A stretch of 64,000 nt of DNA from Spirodela intermedia (Eukaryota; Streptophyta; Magnoliopsida; Alismatales; Araceae). A model generated the notes under the pieces. It did not search any database, was not told where the DNA came from, and saw only the letters and a list, made by a program, of their open reading frames with translations. A program made the position numbers and the translations under genes. Below are positions 11,201 to 23,167 of the stretch, in pieces. How positions within the stretch are numbered: position 1 is the first letter of the stretch; each line of letters opens with the position of its first letter. Where the stretch lies: contig LR746269.1 of NCBI GenBank assembly GCA_902729315.2, positions 3,854,001 to 3,918,000 on the forward strand. Reading direction: 5' to 3'.

Positions 11201-14000
11201 CAGGTTTCTGTTTCAAATTTGCATTTCTCCTGATCGTTTCGATACTCAATAGAAATCCTTCTTAAAATTCCTCAACTCTCCATGAATTCAGGAAAAATCT
11301 AGGAACTTCAGAAAAAAAAAAACGGAAAATTGAAGGAAATGTCTAGAAAAATCCTAAAAGTTCATAGACGGTGATTAAAGTCCTGGAAATCAGATTAAGA
11401 AAGATTCAACTTTTAATTCAATAATTAAAATGAAATCTTATGAATGTAAATGACATAAATTAGCATGAAATCCATAATAATGAGTCAAAACACATTTTTC
11501 TTGATACCTCATAACCATGTAATTTTGTATGAATTAATAGAAAAATTATAAAGATATAAAATGAATTAACACATAAAAATATAGCATTATCACAACCCAA
11601 ATATTTCCTATAAATACATCATCTAAATTCACAACTATAGAGGACCAATAGATATAAGCATCTAACTAATATCATCAAGAATATGGTTCTAGGAGGCCAA
11701 TTAAATTATCATTTAGCTAAACCTTCTAGATTTATAGTAAGGGGAGTATTATACTTTTTTGTCTTTTTCTATTTTTTGTCCTATAACATATTGCCTTTTA
11801 ACTCTCTCTCTCTCTCTCTCTCCCTCCCTCCCTCCCTCTCTCTTTGTCTCTCTATTTTTGTCTTAAGTCTACTCCTTTTTTAGTGTTCATAAAACACACA
11901 ATTTTGAAAGAAATCAGCTCTAAAGAAAATATTTTAAGTTAGAACTTAGCATTTACAATGCAATTAAACATTTGCAAGGGGAGGATGCTTGAATAATTAT
12001 GAATGTCAAATTATTATTGCACCCTTGAGTAAAATTTTCTTCATATTTAATACTTACTCTCATCTATTGTGTTTGATTTGATGGATAAGGTATATCATAT
12101 CATAATTTATCATACTACCATTTTTAGTGTCTTTCTCATTATGAGTTTAAAAATTTGTTGATGCCTTAAGTTTTGATATTACATTGTGAAATTTTATTAT
12201 ATATTTATTGAATTTCATGTATGATGAGAACTCATGTTAAATATTTACTACTTCCAAGATTATTTAATATGTATGATATTTAATGATCTTGTGATCTTAT
12301 GGCTAACAAGTAAATCTAAGGAGTTAATCATTGAGATTAATTATTTTTTTATAAATATGTTGGAACTATTTTTGAAATACGGCATCTAAGATTCTTTACA
12401 TCAGCACATGAAGTTTAATATCAACTCACTTGAGAAAATATTTGAAAACTCACAAAATATCAAAGTCATATATGAATCTCAAACCTAGAATCTAGATAGT
12501 GACATGTTTGTAGCTTATGTGAAAATAATGATGGATCAAATGTGTTTATCCCCACTTGACTTCAATAATAAGATTGCTTATTGACAATAAAAAAATTAAT
12601 TCAAATTTCATATCAAATATATGAGATAATAGAGAGTTTCATATCACAAACAATATAGAGGTTGTTGCCATGTATTCTAGACAACAAGAAGATTTTTGAA
12701 ATTGGTTGACTATTTTTCAAAAACTAAAAACGAAATATCTCTCATACAATTATCTACGAATCTCTCTTTAATCACTACAAGTTTCAACAAAGTACATCAT
12801 GTTGCATCTGATCTTCATTTGACCTTGATGATCTAAACAACATCCATCTCAAAGGTAGACACTCTCTATCAACTCCTAAAGTATTTGTGTTGTGAGTGGA
12901 GTAGTATTTGGTAAAAATATGAGTTGCTTGGTTGAGCCTTTGAAAGTGAAATCTTTGAGAAGACATAACTTATGCATTTCGGTGGTTGATATCATGAAAA
13001 TCAATGTATCTATGAGAGAAAAAGTAAACTGCAGCATGAATGATCTTCTAGAACTGGAAGCAATCAAGTGAAGGAAGAACTAATATTAAAAGTTTTGGTG
13101 TTCTTAATGGTAAAGAGAAAGACTTGAGAAAACCCACATTGAGAGAGAGAGAGAGAGCTATGAAAAGATTAGTGTCATCACATCTATTGATAGACAATTC
13201 ACCCCCTCCCCCCATTGGTATTTCACCAATTCTAAACTAATAGAACCATTCAACTAGATGAGTTGAGTCACTTTTTCATAACAAAAGGAGGAAAACTTTT
13301 GGGTCATGCAATTAATTTTGAACTCTCATGGTTTATTAAGGGTTTGGAAAATATTATGTGATTTCTTTTCTAATTTCAGCATAATTATCACTTTACCCTT
13401 ATCCCCACTTTGTTATCATCAAAATTAAAAATCCTAGAAAGTTAACAAATTCATGTTTTAAGTTTATGAGCACAAATCAGATCTTGAGATTAAACACAAT
13501 AGAGTGTCCAAGTTTTTTTGCTTGAGAGATGCCTAACCCTGATTTTTGAATACTAAGGAAGGTTCCCTTACGACCAAATCAATGTGATGCATTTCATTAT
13601 TTTTCTCTAATTTTAAATTATTATTTACTCAAATATTTTTGTATATATATACACTAAAGAACAAGGAGAAAGTTGTCACATGTGCTCATACCTTCTAAAG
13701 AGTTTGTTGGGGAATCCTTCACTATGATAAGTTTCATCCTTTTAAATACGACATTGAATTTATCTCCTATTTTGCCCATTGTTGATAATAACTTATTTTT
13801 GGGGTATTCTTGTACGTTAAAAGTTAGATGAGTGTACGGTTTCCCACGAATCTATCTACTCTCATGGGTGTTTTTCCACAGAAAGTTACTCATCAAAATC
13901 AATAACAGAAAATCTCTCTTGTTATTTATTTTAATGGTAAAAACTATTTGACCATATAATCAGGAGATTGCTGACGATATAACGAGTTCGCGAAATATCG
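11201..14000. other. Intergenic with CT microsatellite
   Basis: AT-rich sequence. The only strong features are a (CT)n/(CCCT)n microsatellite at about 11801-11850 and a short (GA)n at 13139-13156. No coding region or structural RNA is recognised. Confidence 0.55.
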
Positions 14001-14538
14001 TTAATTCTCGCCGCCCATGTTGCCTGCGGATAATCGGTGGGAGTTGCTTCCAGAGCAACAGGAGCCGAATAATCTGCAGGAGTTACCCATTTTTAGGCGG
14101 GGTCGCCTATGCACCCCTAATCAGTTGAACGGGAGAATCGATTTTATGTTACCGGGGAATGGATTGAACAGCGACAGACGACGACGAACTCGACGGGCAC
14201 CTGTTGTTCTTGGTGTCAGCGAACAGTTCACGCCCGCGGGAGCGATTTGTGGAGGAGAAAGCAAAGCAGTAAAATCCCCGATCGGATTTCTGCCTAAAAT
14301 ATCTGCACGTTCTTCTTATACCTGAAGTGTTTAGAAACCGCGAAGCAGGCTGTGTGATGATCCTGGGAGAGGATTCCGGGACAGAAACCAAGGATGGTAG
14401 AAGAATCTGCGGATCTTCCTCGGGAGCCGCAGAAGACTCTTAGACTATGGAGAATAGCATAATATATATAGCATGTATTTTTAGGCGCGTGCTTAATGGC
14501 GTCTGGAAAAGGTAGAAGGACAGCCGACATAGCGAGTT
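14001..14538. other. GC-shifted flank, possible 3' region of the 14.5-kb ORF
   Basis: Composition rises from AT-rich to moderately GC-rich. A 102-codon plus-strand frame (14017-14325) and an overlapping minus frame exist, but neither has convincing codon bias or a recognised domain. The stretch lies just downstream of the minus-strand ORF at 14539-14865 and could be its 3' untranslated region. Confidence 0.3.
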
Positions 14539-14865
14539 TCAGATGGCGACAGAGAGGAGGCTACTGATGGTGCTGTCGTCGAGGACGCTGGGGTGCTGGC
14601 GGCCCCCGAGGTTTCCCCTGGAAGCACCGATCTCGTACCAGAGCAGCTGGACGGCGCGGCGGAAGCGGGCGACACGGGCACCGGGGATGTGACCGAGGCG
14701 GAAGAGCACCAGAGCCGATGCCCGCCGGAAGACCCGGCATATTCCGTGAAGGTTCCGCGCCAGCGGGAGGCTGAGGTTGAACAGCCAAAATACCGGCAGC
14801 AGCTGCCGGAGCAAGTCGAGCACCGGCTTCTTCACCAGTAACGCCACCACTGCATGGACTATCAT
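14539..14865 (-). CDS. Unrecognised 108-aa protein, possible membrane segment
   Basis: I do not recognise this protein. It is called because the minus-strand frame has a clear bias to G or C at third codon positions through its whole length, unlike the competing frames. The frame runs from an ATG at 14865 to a TGA at 14539. The N-terminal half is hydrophobic (about residues 2-35, with Leu/Val-rich stretches and the motif LPVFWLFNLSLPLA), followed by an Arg-rich middle (RVFRRAS, ARFRRAV). The C-terminal part holds LLWYEIGASRGNLGG and ends in SLLSVAI. The region immediately upstream on the coding strand is a long GA/GATA microsatellite, so either this is an intronless gene with a GA-rich leader, or it is the last exon or remnant of a longer gene. 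A purine-rich 3' splice site would be unusual, which favours the first reading. Function unknown. Confidence 0.35.
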   Translation of the reverse strand: MIVHAVVALLVKKPVLDLLRQLLPVFWLFNLSLPLARNLHGICRVFRRASALVLFRLGHIPGARVARFRRAVQLLWYEIGASRGNLGGRQHPSVLDDSTISSLLSVAI

Positions 14866-14868
14866 GTC

Positions 14869-14938
14869 CTCCTCTCCCTCTCTCTTTCTTTCTCTCTTTC
14901 TCTCTATCTATCTATCTATCTATCTATCTCCCTCCCTT

Positions 14939-14984
<46 letters not shown>

Positions 14985-14995
14985 CTCCCTCCCTC

Positions 14996-15038
<43 letters not shown>

Positions 15039-15522
15039 ATCTATCTATCTATTTATCTATCTCCCTCCCTTTCCTTCTCTCTCTCTCTTTCTCTCTATCT
15101 ATCTCTCTTCCTCTCCCTCCCTCTCTTTATCTCTTTCTCTCTATTTATCTATTTATCTATCTCTCTCCCTCTTCCTCCCTCTCTCTCTCTATCTATTTAT
15201 CTATCTCTCTCTCTCTCTCTTTCTCTCTATCTATCTATCTATCTCTCTCCCTCTTTCTCTTTCTCTCTATTTATTTATCTATTTATTTATCTCTCTCCCT
15301 CTCTCTTTCTCTCTATCTATCTCTCTATTTATTTATCTCTCTCCCTCCCTCTCTCTCTCTCTCTCTATTTATTTATATCTCTCCCTCCCTCCCTCTCTCT
15401 TATTTATCTCTCTCCTTCCTCCTCTCTCTCTCTCTCTCTTATTTATCTTTCTCCCTCCCTCCCTCCCTCTCTCTCTCTCTCTATCTATCTATTTATCTAT
15501 CTCTCCCTCCCTCTCTCTCTCT
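14869..15522. repeat. Compound CT/TATC/CCCT microsatellite, ~650 bp
   Basis: An almost pure pyrimidine strand made of (CT)n, (TATC)n, (CCCT)n and TTTA-containing blocks in many alternating segments. It is uninterrupted from just beside the start of the minus-strand ORF to 15522. The 304-aa and 224-aa Ser/Leu-rich plus-strand open frames across it are artefacts of a stop-poor repeat. Length in such tracts is prone to assembly and replication error. Confidence 0.95.
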
Positions 15523-16599
15523 GCCTGATCCCGCTGTTAATATCGAAGTCCAAGTTGTATGTACGGACAAGCTACCTCTCTGCGGCGCGGCAGTAATACC
15601 GGGCTTCTCCAGTGAGGATCGCTTGTCGGTTTCCACAGAGCAGGGCCCACGAAAGCCGCCGCCGACCAGTGGGATTATTACCTCCTGGTAAACTGAAACG
15701 TTCAAAACTTTTTCCATCCCCCACTCGGGATAAGTCTACGTATCGTCGGATTTGTCGGTAACCGTACGGCGCGCTATGAACACGACCGGAGGGAGGCCTT
15801 TAATGAGACAGCCTGCCCTTCACGCCAATATCGTTGTCTCGTGCGAAATATGTCGGCGGGGTGAGCTGATAATAATAAAATGATCCGCATTTCCATCTTA
15901 GAAAAAGGCACATTTTTTGGCACGTGTGGAAGGTGGTGACATTAAGCAATCAGTGATAGTTGTTGGCGATACCTTAGCCTACTACTCCCTATGGTACCTA
16001 ATAATAAGTTGACACGAGGAGTTTCTTAAGGGGCTGACTTACTTATAATCTAAAGTGATCAGGTCAAATCAGTGTGAAAACTTGTGAACTCACCTTTCAT
16101 ATTTACCTGTATGCGTTCAAGGCAGAATCAAACCTTCCTTCCTCTTCTGTTACGATTTTAATTCTAGATTTCCATTCCACATTTGTGGATCTACTGACAT
16201 AGTTGATCAGCTGCCGTTTATGTATTTAGTTTTGGCTTGAGGGTCAACACCAAGTTTACAAAGAGAAGTCCATTCATTACCCTCAGCTTCAATTTCTAGG
16301 TTCTATTTATAGCTTTTTCTCTTAGGGATTGGTAGCTGGCTCACACAATCCTCCCTTTCTCATGCATGCCTCTTCTTTCTCATTAGATCCATTATAAAAT
16401 AAGAGAAAACATATGAGGACAAAATGACATTTTCTTCCTTCTTGATGAAATTACTTCAATTTTTTTATCCTAGTTTAATCTAGGTGGTGACTAGACTCCA
16501 TGTGGCCTAAACCTATCTAGGGCTCTTTGACATCATTGGTGGAAACTCACCACTGTCAACATCTTAAAAATTAACTACTTGCCACGTATTGGGCAACCA
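15523..16599. other. Intergenic; GC-rich then AT-rich
   Basis: 15523-15900 is GC-rich low-copy-looking sequence, possibly upstream regulatory DNA of the 14.5-kb ORF. The rest is AT-rich. No gene, RNA or mobile-element signature is recognised. Confidence 0.4.
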
Positions 16600-16689
16600 T
16601 TGATTGTGTTACTTTATCGCTAAGACAATGCAAATTCTAATAGTGTCGAGACTGAGAAAGAATGAAAGGAGGGGCATTGAACCTAAATG

Positions 16690-16805
16690 TGACGGCGGGA
16701 TCGGAGCTACCACGTCAGCAGAGGCTGCCACATCATCATCTTCCACGTCAGTAGAGACTGGCACGTCATCTCTATTATTGATGTGTCATCGTCACGTCAA
16801 CGACG
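16690..16805. repeat. Cluster of CACGTCA motifs in imperfect repeats
   Basis: Four CACGTCA-type words occur within about 100 bp, at roughly 16710, 16744, 16761 and 16793, in the contexts taccacgtcagc, ttccacgtcagt, ggcacgtcatc and cgtcacgtcaac. ACGT cores are the known binding core of plant bZIP factors. Here they sit in imperfect repeats of 'gaggctgccacatcatc' type, so they may simply be repeat DNA. No adjacent gene is supported. Confidence 0.5.
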
Positions 16806-16914
16806 TTGTTTGGTGAATCCACGCCTACTTTCATTAACTATAAATATCCTTGTAATGACGATTAAAAAAAACAAGAGAGAAGTCAGGAGTTTATATTTAG
16901 GGTTGGCCCGCGAA

Positions 16915-16999
16915 AACCACCGTTGCCCCTGGTCAAGGGGCTGGTCGCGTGGACCACCGTTGCCTCTGGTCAAGGGGCTGGTCGCGAGGACCACCGCCG
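16915..16999 (+). repeat. 37-bp tandem repeat
   Basis: Two near-perfect 37-bp units, starting about 16918 and 16955, of the form 'accaccgttgcc.ctggtc' + 'aaggggctggtcgcg.gg', followed by the start of a third (accaccgccgctccctg). The unit lies at the 5' edge of a GC-rich block. Confidence 0.75.
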
Positions 17000-17640
17000 C
17001 TCCCTGTCGGAGCTTGCAGCCCGACGCGACTCCATCACGCGTCCTCCGGGTGCCGCCACCCTTCTCGCCTCCTCCGCTTCACCCCCGATGAGCCACTTCC
17101 TACGTCGCCGCGTCGTCCCATTTGCCAGACGCCGCTGCCTCCTTCGTCGTTGCGCTGCTCCCAGTCGCCAGACGCCGCCGTCTGTTGCGCCGCTACCACT
17201 CTGCCGAGGCCGAGTTCTCAATGTCTGCCCACTGCAGTGGCTCCCGCCAACGTCGTCGTCGCCTCATCCTCCTGCCTCCGCGGGCGATGCCTCCACCCGC
17301 CACAGCTCGCTCGCCGCCTCCGCCGCCTCCCGCCACGGCCCGCACAGCCGCTTCGTCGAGCCCCAGTGTTAAGTAGCGGCCGAAATGCCGGAATTAGGGT
17401 TTCGTCGATCCGACCCAGCCAACCTGACCCGCCGGCCCAGCCACCTTGACCATCCCACCCTGCCAACCTGACCCGCAGGCCCAGCCATGACCATCCGACC
17501 CGGCCACCTTGACCAGTTGGCCCAGCCAACCAAGACCACACCAGCCCAATAAGCTTATTTATCCTAGCGTCACACCCTTCTGACAGCCCATTATTTAATC
17601 TTAGGCCCATCAAGTGACCCAAGTCAGGTCCACCAAGCTT
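17000..17640. other. GC-rich block, unassigned
   Basis: Very GC-rich sequence with overlapping Pro/Arg/Ser-rich open frames on both strands (e.g. 16949-17449 plus, 17218-17622 minus), none with a recognised domain. At 17410-17540 'cccagccaacctgacc' and 'ccaccttgacca' phrases alternate as imperfect repeats. At 17650 a 'tgtcccacatca' word often seen near plant LTR edges occurs. Probably mobile-element DNA; no gene is called. Confidence 0.4.
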
Positions 17641-20439
17641 AATCCAGCGGGTTGTCCCACATCAAAATGTATCCATCAACTTTTATTGAATGATTTAAAA
17701 TTAGAATTTATTTATAATATTATGTCGGTGCATAAAACCAAATTCTTATTATATGTAAATGTTGTGCTATAATGTCCTATGAAAACACTAACCAAGTTTT
17801 ACACTATAAGGAATGGCAAGCTAAATGTTTAAAATAGTACCATTCAATTGAAATAAGTAGGTAATTAAGGTTTTAAAACTTTTTACAATGGTCTCACGCT
17901 TTGAACCTTTTGGATCTAATTTATAATAAGTCATTGACATATAAATAGTTTTAATATAAAAAAATTATTTCAACATACATTATATGTTTTAATAGCCAAA
18001 CTTTACAATGACTTCAACAATTGTGGTTTTAAAAATTCACAATTAATTTGAAAGTTTAATTCACATACTCTAGAATTTTTTATCATTCATGACCACACTA
18101 CTAAGATTATGTTTTTTATTGCTAATAGAACTAGATGTTTTAATAATAAAGACCAGTTGGTAAATGTGATTACATTTATTATTTATCAAGCATTAGAAAT
18201 TTTAATTGTGTCTCAATACTATTTCATATAGTCCACAAATATTACAATAGGTCCATTAAAAGCTAACCATTGAGTTCTTATAGCCTGGTCATAAAAATTA
18301 TTGTAAATTAACATTTAAAAGTTGAATTGAGAACAGTCTCATGCATCAAAGATGAAGTGAAACCTAACACCAGATTATTCAAACACATTTTGGGTCCAGA
18401 TTTCTCTCATAGATAGATTTGGAAAGCTATTTAAAAGACAAAAATGATGCAGCATATGACACAAGAGTAATTTTATCTTTAATGAATTTTAAAAAATTAA
18501 TTAACATTTCATGAGGTTATATAGTTGTCCAAAAAACTATTGAAGCAACTAAATATTGTCCTGAAAGAAGGGTGATGGCTTTCAAGAATCTAAGGGATTT
18601 TGATGATGAAGATAGTACATCTAGAGGATAATTTGGTAAATTCATAATAGTGGAGTTATATATTCAGATAATCTACATTGATAATTATCTAGGAAGCTTT
18701 CAACTCCAAGGGGAACCCACTCAAGGGAAAACAAGATCAATAGTCATGCTTGAATGATTCAAAAATTAGCTCATTAGTAAATTGGTAAATATTTAAACTT
18801 GAAAATGAATAAAATTATGTTAGATAAATACTATTGAAGTACTAATTAGAAAGATAATTGAAAGAGGAACATGATTCAATAAATGATACATCAATTCAAA
18901 GGTTCTGATTTATTATGATTTCTGCAAGATTAATGAGAATTTATGGAGTTTAAATTTAAGCATGATGTGCCACACAATGGACCATTGCAATTGAATCTTA
19001 GGTGACTCATTTAGGTCCATATTAAAGGGCAGTCCACGTGAAGTAAGAATATGGCAGAGAGAAAGAGACCAAATAAAGGGAGAGAAAATTTCAGAAAAGA
19101 GCACCCACATCTTCTTGTGAGGAGTCTAACGAAGACTATTGCATCCTTGATCACCCAAAGGAAATGAAGATAAATTACTGCTCAATACCTTCAATGACTC
19201 AACTTTTTTGCTTCATCAATGAGAAATTAAAGGATTAACATTCTTGTAAAGATAGGAGGTGAATGCCAAGATTGACACTCAAGACCTTTCTAAAGCCTCA
19301 ATATAAAGGAGAGTAGCTCATTCTAATTTTGTTTGGCCCCATAGAGTCATGAATTAGAAGGGAATGAATTTATTCTATCTGACCCCTTGGAGCTAAGAAT
19401 ATGAAAGAGAAGAGCAAGTCTCTTCTATTTGATCATGTAAAGTTGTGAACTTAGAAGAGAAGAATGAGTCTTTGATAACATATGATTCATACATATGAGT
19501 ATATTTTAGATATTAAATGATGATAGGTTCATATTAAATCACATGTTATCAGCATTAATTCAGTAAATATCAACTTTACTTTCAATGCATGAAAACATTA
19601 GAAATTAGTCATTTAATGATTCATTATTAATATATTTATTTAGTTATTATTTATTTTTAAATTTTGGAGTAAAAGTTATACATAATATTTAGATGAACAT
19701 TTTTTATTTTTTCTGAATTTTTAGAAATTGTCAGAACACATTTGATGAGATTTTGGCTGAGTCAAACTTTAGAGTTTACTAATAGATCACATTACTAAAA
19801 ATAAATCAAATAATTTAAATGGACTATTGGACTAGCAAAGAAGCATATTTGAAACCTTATAACACCTTTCATAAGTTAAAAATATCAATTTATGAATATC
19901 TCAAAATTGATGAGCTTACTAATTAAACAAATTGACAAATTTTAAGCCCTTTTAAATGTTTTAAATCCATTTTGTATAAAGATCCAACACTTCTTATTTT
20001 GAGGAGAACATCAAACCCAAATCATAAAACATGAAGATTCATTTTCATACAATAACTAGCCAAGATGTTTCATTTTTACACATTATTAGTCGAAAGTGTT
20101 GTACATTAAAATTCCTAATTAGTTCATTGTTGTGCAATATATGTCACATATGCTTGGTTGTGAATTTCTTGAATATATCTGTCAAATTAGATTGATTTTT
20201 CATACAATAAGTGACCTTTTTAAATATGCTATTAGTCAAAAGTATAACACATTTTAATTGTTAATTATTTCATTGTTGTGAAATATTTGTCAACTATGTC
20301 TTAGTCATTACCACATATATGATTTTTCCTCCAATCACATATGGTGAAATGATACTTCCATATGTTTGAAAAATTCACCTTGAAGTTGTTAGAGTGTCCA
20401 ATAGGAAGCAATAATGTTCAAGTCAAATATTGGAATACT
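17641..20439. other. AT-rich intergenic
   Basis: No gene or RNA is recognised. A diverged direct repeat of about 150 bp period lies at about 20040-20300: both copies have 'catacaataa..', then 'attagtc.aaagt', then 'ttcattgttgtg.aatat.tgtca'. Confidence 0.5.
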
Positions 20440-22010
20440 ATACTTAGGCTTGCGAATTTTCTTCTTTTTCTTCCTCTCATGTGTCTATCTCTCCCACCTT
20501 TGTAACAAAAGATAAGGATGTTAAGGAAAAATTATGAGGGATACTTACGTGTGCTCTTTTAGGATGATATCATATGGTTATATCAAGCTCAAAATGGTCC
20601 TTATTCACCAAGCACATCCTATTTTAGAAGAATGTATCTCTCTCCTTGAAAAGGTAAAACCACAAACCGAAAAGACACCATCAACTCTAGGATACTTCCG
20701 CTTCTAAATTTTAAAGGAAACATCGAATTATAAAGAAAGTATCTAAATATGGTGTGCCACATTGTAGTTCTTCAACCTTAGTCCATCTTATGTTGGATTA
20801 GTTTCATCAAATCCTTGTAAGTTTGAAATCAATATATCTTCCTTCTAGTGCACTAGGGCCTCAATTAGTAAACAAGTTGAATATCAATTGAGTCCTATGC
20901 ACCATAACTACTAGTAATGATTGAATTTATTATTTCAAAAAATGAGGTATTGTAACGCTGAATGTTGAGTAGGTTGGTGTCACTTTGTATTCTGATAGCA
21001 TAGTCAATATCCCTCATTGGAGAAAGTTCTAAGGATAAAATAAATACCACTAAAATTTTAACCTCAAGCATGACATCAGAACTTAGAACCGTGGAATGAT
21101 TTCGAGCTCACTCACCATGTGTAATTGATGAAACTCCACTATAAGTCACTTCTCTGGCTATAGCTCTCAAGCCGATGATTTTATAGAAATGTTAAACCTA
21201 CATAGGCTCATCAACCTTGAGAATGATAGTTGTGTTACCCTCAGACAAATCTCATTGTAAGTTGACTCTAATTGACCTCCATTGGACAAACAGACCTCTT
21301 TGGTTGTTACTTCTCTATTACATATCTTCTTGTAGAGCTTCATCATACTATGATTTGTTAACCCCATCACTGAGTTGAGCAAAGCCTAATGTGACATCAA
21401 TTCAAAGGCTTTCTTGTATTTCTACTACTGATCCTTATTGTTTAATGTCTAAAAAATACTTGTATAGACTTCTAGCTTGAGTCAATCCAAAGCACTATAG
21501 TAGTTGTGGTTTTAGGTCCCTCTAATTTGTGAACGAGCTTCTAATGTTTGTTCATCAATACTATGCAAGTGCTTATCTTCAAAACTAAATTTAATCGGCC
21601 TCCTGTCCAAGAATATGTGTTTGACCACCCTCACTGACTTGTGTTGTCAATTGAGACTTCTCATTTTATTCATACCATCTTCTATCACTGCATTCATATG
21701 CCTCATCTCGAGATTTCTTCATATCTGTTCTAACTTGGTACTCATTTTGTTGAAGTCGACTTCCTACTGAGGTCCTCATCTTCCTATGGTTTTATAGTGA
21801 ACATTATGTTGACATTTGTACTGATCTCAACAAAATATGTCAGTCAGGTTGTCCATCCTCTACAAGTGCCACTACTAATGTTAACTAGTGTAGTGTAGTG
21901 AAATGCTCACCTTCCATTTCTTCAGTCTTCTGTTCTTGACGTTCCACCTTTTTGTTTGTGATTTTTGATGTCATTGGATTCTACATGAATGAGGCTCTAG
22001 TACCAACTTG
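20440..22010 (-). mobile_element. Decayed Ty3-gypsy-like retrotransposon fragment
   Basis: A dead LTR element read on the minus strand. At 21994-22005 the complement reads TGGTACTAGAGC, a two-mismatch version of the plant initiator-tRNA-Met primer-binding site, preceded by the typical 'gatcacatcaagt' context, which places the 5' LTR at higher coordinates. Downstream, the frame at 21167-21382 begins LNSVMGLTNHSMMKLYKKIC, resembling the segment just before and into the gypsy-type aspartic protease. Near 20930-21040 an interrupted frame reads SPMRDIDYAIRIQSDTN, resembling the lead-in to gypsy reverse transcriptase. The order primer site, gag zone, protease, RT is correct. There are many stops and frameshifts and no intact domain, so it is certainly non-functional. 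Confidence 0.6.
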
Positions 22011-22838
22011 ATGTGATCCTCAATCTTGAACAACTAACGGTAGAAAGAATACATAAGTTGAAAGAAAATACATGCTGGAATACAAGGTTAACAGCTAGCA
22101 AACACAATTTAGAGTTCTGAAAAATCTTAGAATCTAGTGGAGTCCTCCGAGAAAACTTGTGCTCTCTTGTACCCACATCTGGCCCTAAAAACGCTGGATG
22201 CCCCCCTTCTCTCCAACCTGAACACCAGTACATCCTCTGTTGATGGGAAAAGACCCCATTGCCCCTTTAGTGGGTTCCTACTGAGTCTGCCCCGAAGGGT
22301 TTGTTTGGTCTCTTTGGAGAGAATCCTTGTGTCTACATCTGGATTACACAAGGGCAAATAGGGCCCTAAAATACATCTAACCGCATGAGAGAGAGGTTAC
22401 CTACCATATAGTAAGACTACACATGGGAAGTAACATAAAGTTAGCAACTTTTAGCATTTACTACATAGGAAAATAGTTGGAAATTTAGAGAAAAATAGAG
22501 GGAAAGTGAGAAAGAGAATTCATTTTTTAAGTTGTTGCAGAATAATTCACGTAAAGTATTTTTAATAAACTTCTTCATGGTTTCTTTAAAAGTTAGTAAA
22601 TTTTATTCTCTAATAATATTAGGTAAATAAGATGGTTGATGTACAGTGCGATGTTCTGAGCCATACACAACGGTGTCCTCGGACACGGTGGCGTAGCGGG
22701 GAGCGGCTTCTTTAGATTGGAACTTTCTCGTTTGCGACGTCCTCGGGCTTCGGTGAGCTGTAATAATTCCTCATTTTCTCTCTCTATAGTTGTCATTCCG
22801 ACCCGCACCTCCCACGTGACCTGACACGACAGCAGCAG
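22011..22838. other. Probable LTR remnant and upstream region of the kinase gene
   Basis: Next to the primer-binding-site-like word one expects an LTR on the high-coordinate side. 22011-22440 is less AT-rich and could be it, but no second LTR was found to confirm this. 22440-22840 is ordinary upstream DNA of the kinase gene. A 71-codon minus frame (22593-22808) starts in it but has no recognised domain. Confidence 0.35.
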
Positions 22839-23167
22839 TCGTCTTTCCTCTCTCTCTCTCTCTCTAGCTTTTGTCCCTAGCCCACCGACGACAGCTGCTG
22901 GCCATTTACCACTCCCTCCCTTAACCCACCGACCTCTCTTTCTCCCTCTCTCTCCTCCCTGAAATCTGCGGCTTCACCGTGGGTTGTCAGAGTTCGTCAC
23001 CCGACGCTCTCTCTTTTGCCTGCTCTCCTTACCCTCTCTCCCTCCCTTCCTCTTTCCCAGTCTCTCTCTCTCTCTCTCGGTGTTGGGTCGGTGATGGCAG
23101 GCTGAGCCAGCCTTCAGACAGTAACTTCCTCAACCCCTCGCAGCCGGAGCCCGGGGGAGACCCTACA
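22839..23167 (+). promoter_or_regulatory. CT-rich leader of the LRR pseudokinase gene with short uORF
   Basis: The stretch upstream of the start codon is strongly pyrimidine-rich, with (CT)n runs near 22845-22864 and 23060-23078, as is frequent in plant 5' leaders. An upstream ATG at 23094 opens a three-codon frame (Met-Ala-Gly, then TGA at 23103-23105). The main frame is open back to 22979 but has no ATG before 23168. The transcription start is not determined. Confidence 0.5.

Noticed and set aside
14777-15691. 304- and 224-codon Ser/Leu-rich open frames on the plus strand
   Set aside because: They are produced by a stop-poor CT/TATC microsatellite; no domain, and no coding bias outside the repeat.
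16949-17449. Pro/Arg/Ser-rich frames in a GC-rich block
   Set aside because: Overlapping frames on both strands are open to a similar extent, and the sequence is locally repetitive.
22593-22808. 71-codon minus frame divergent from the kinase gene
   Set aside because: No recognised domain and weak codon bias; insufficient to call a gene.
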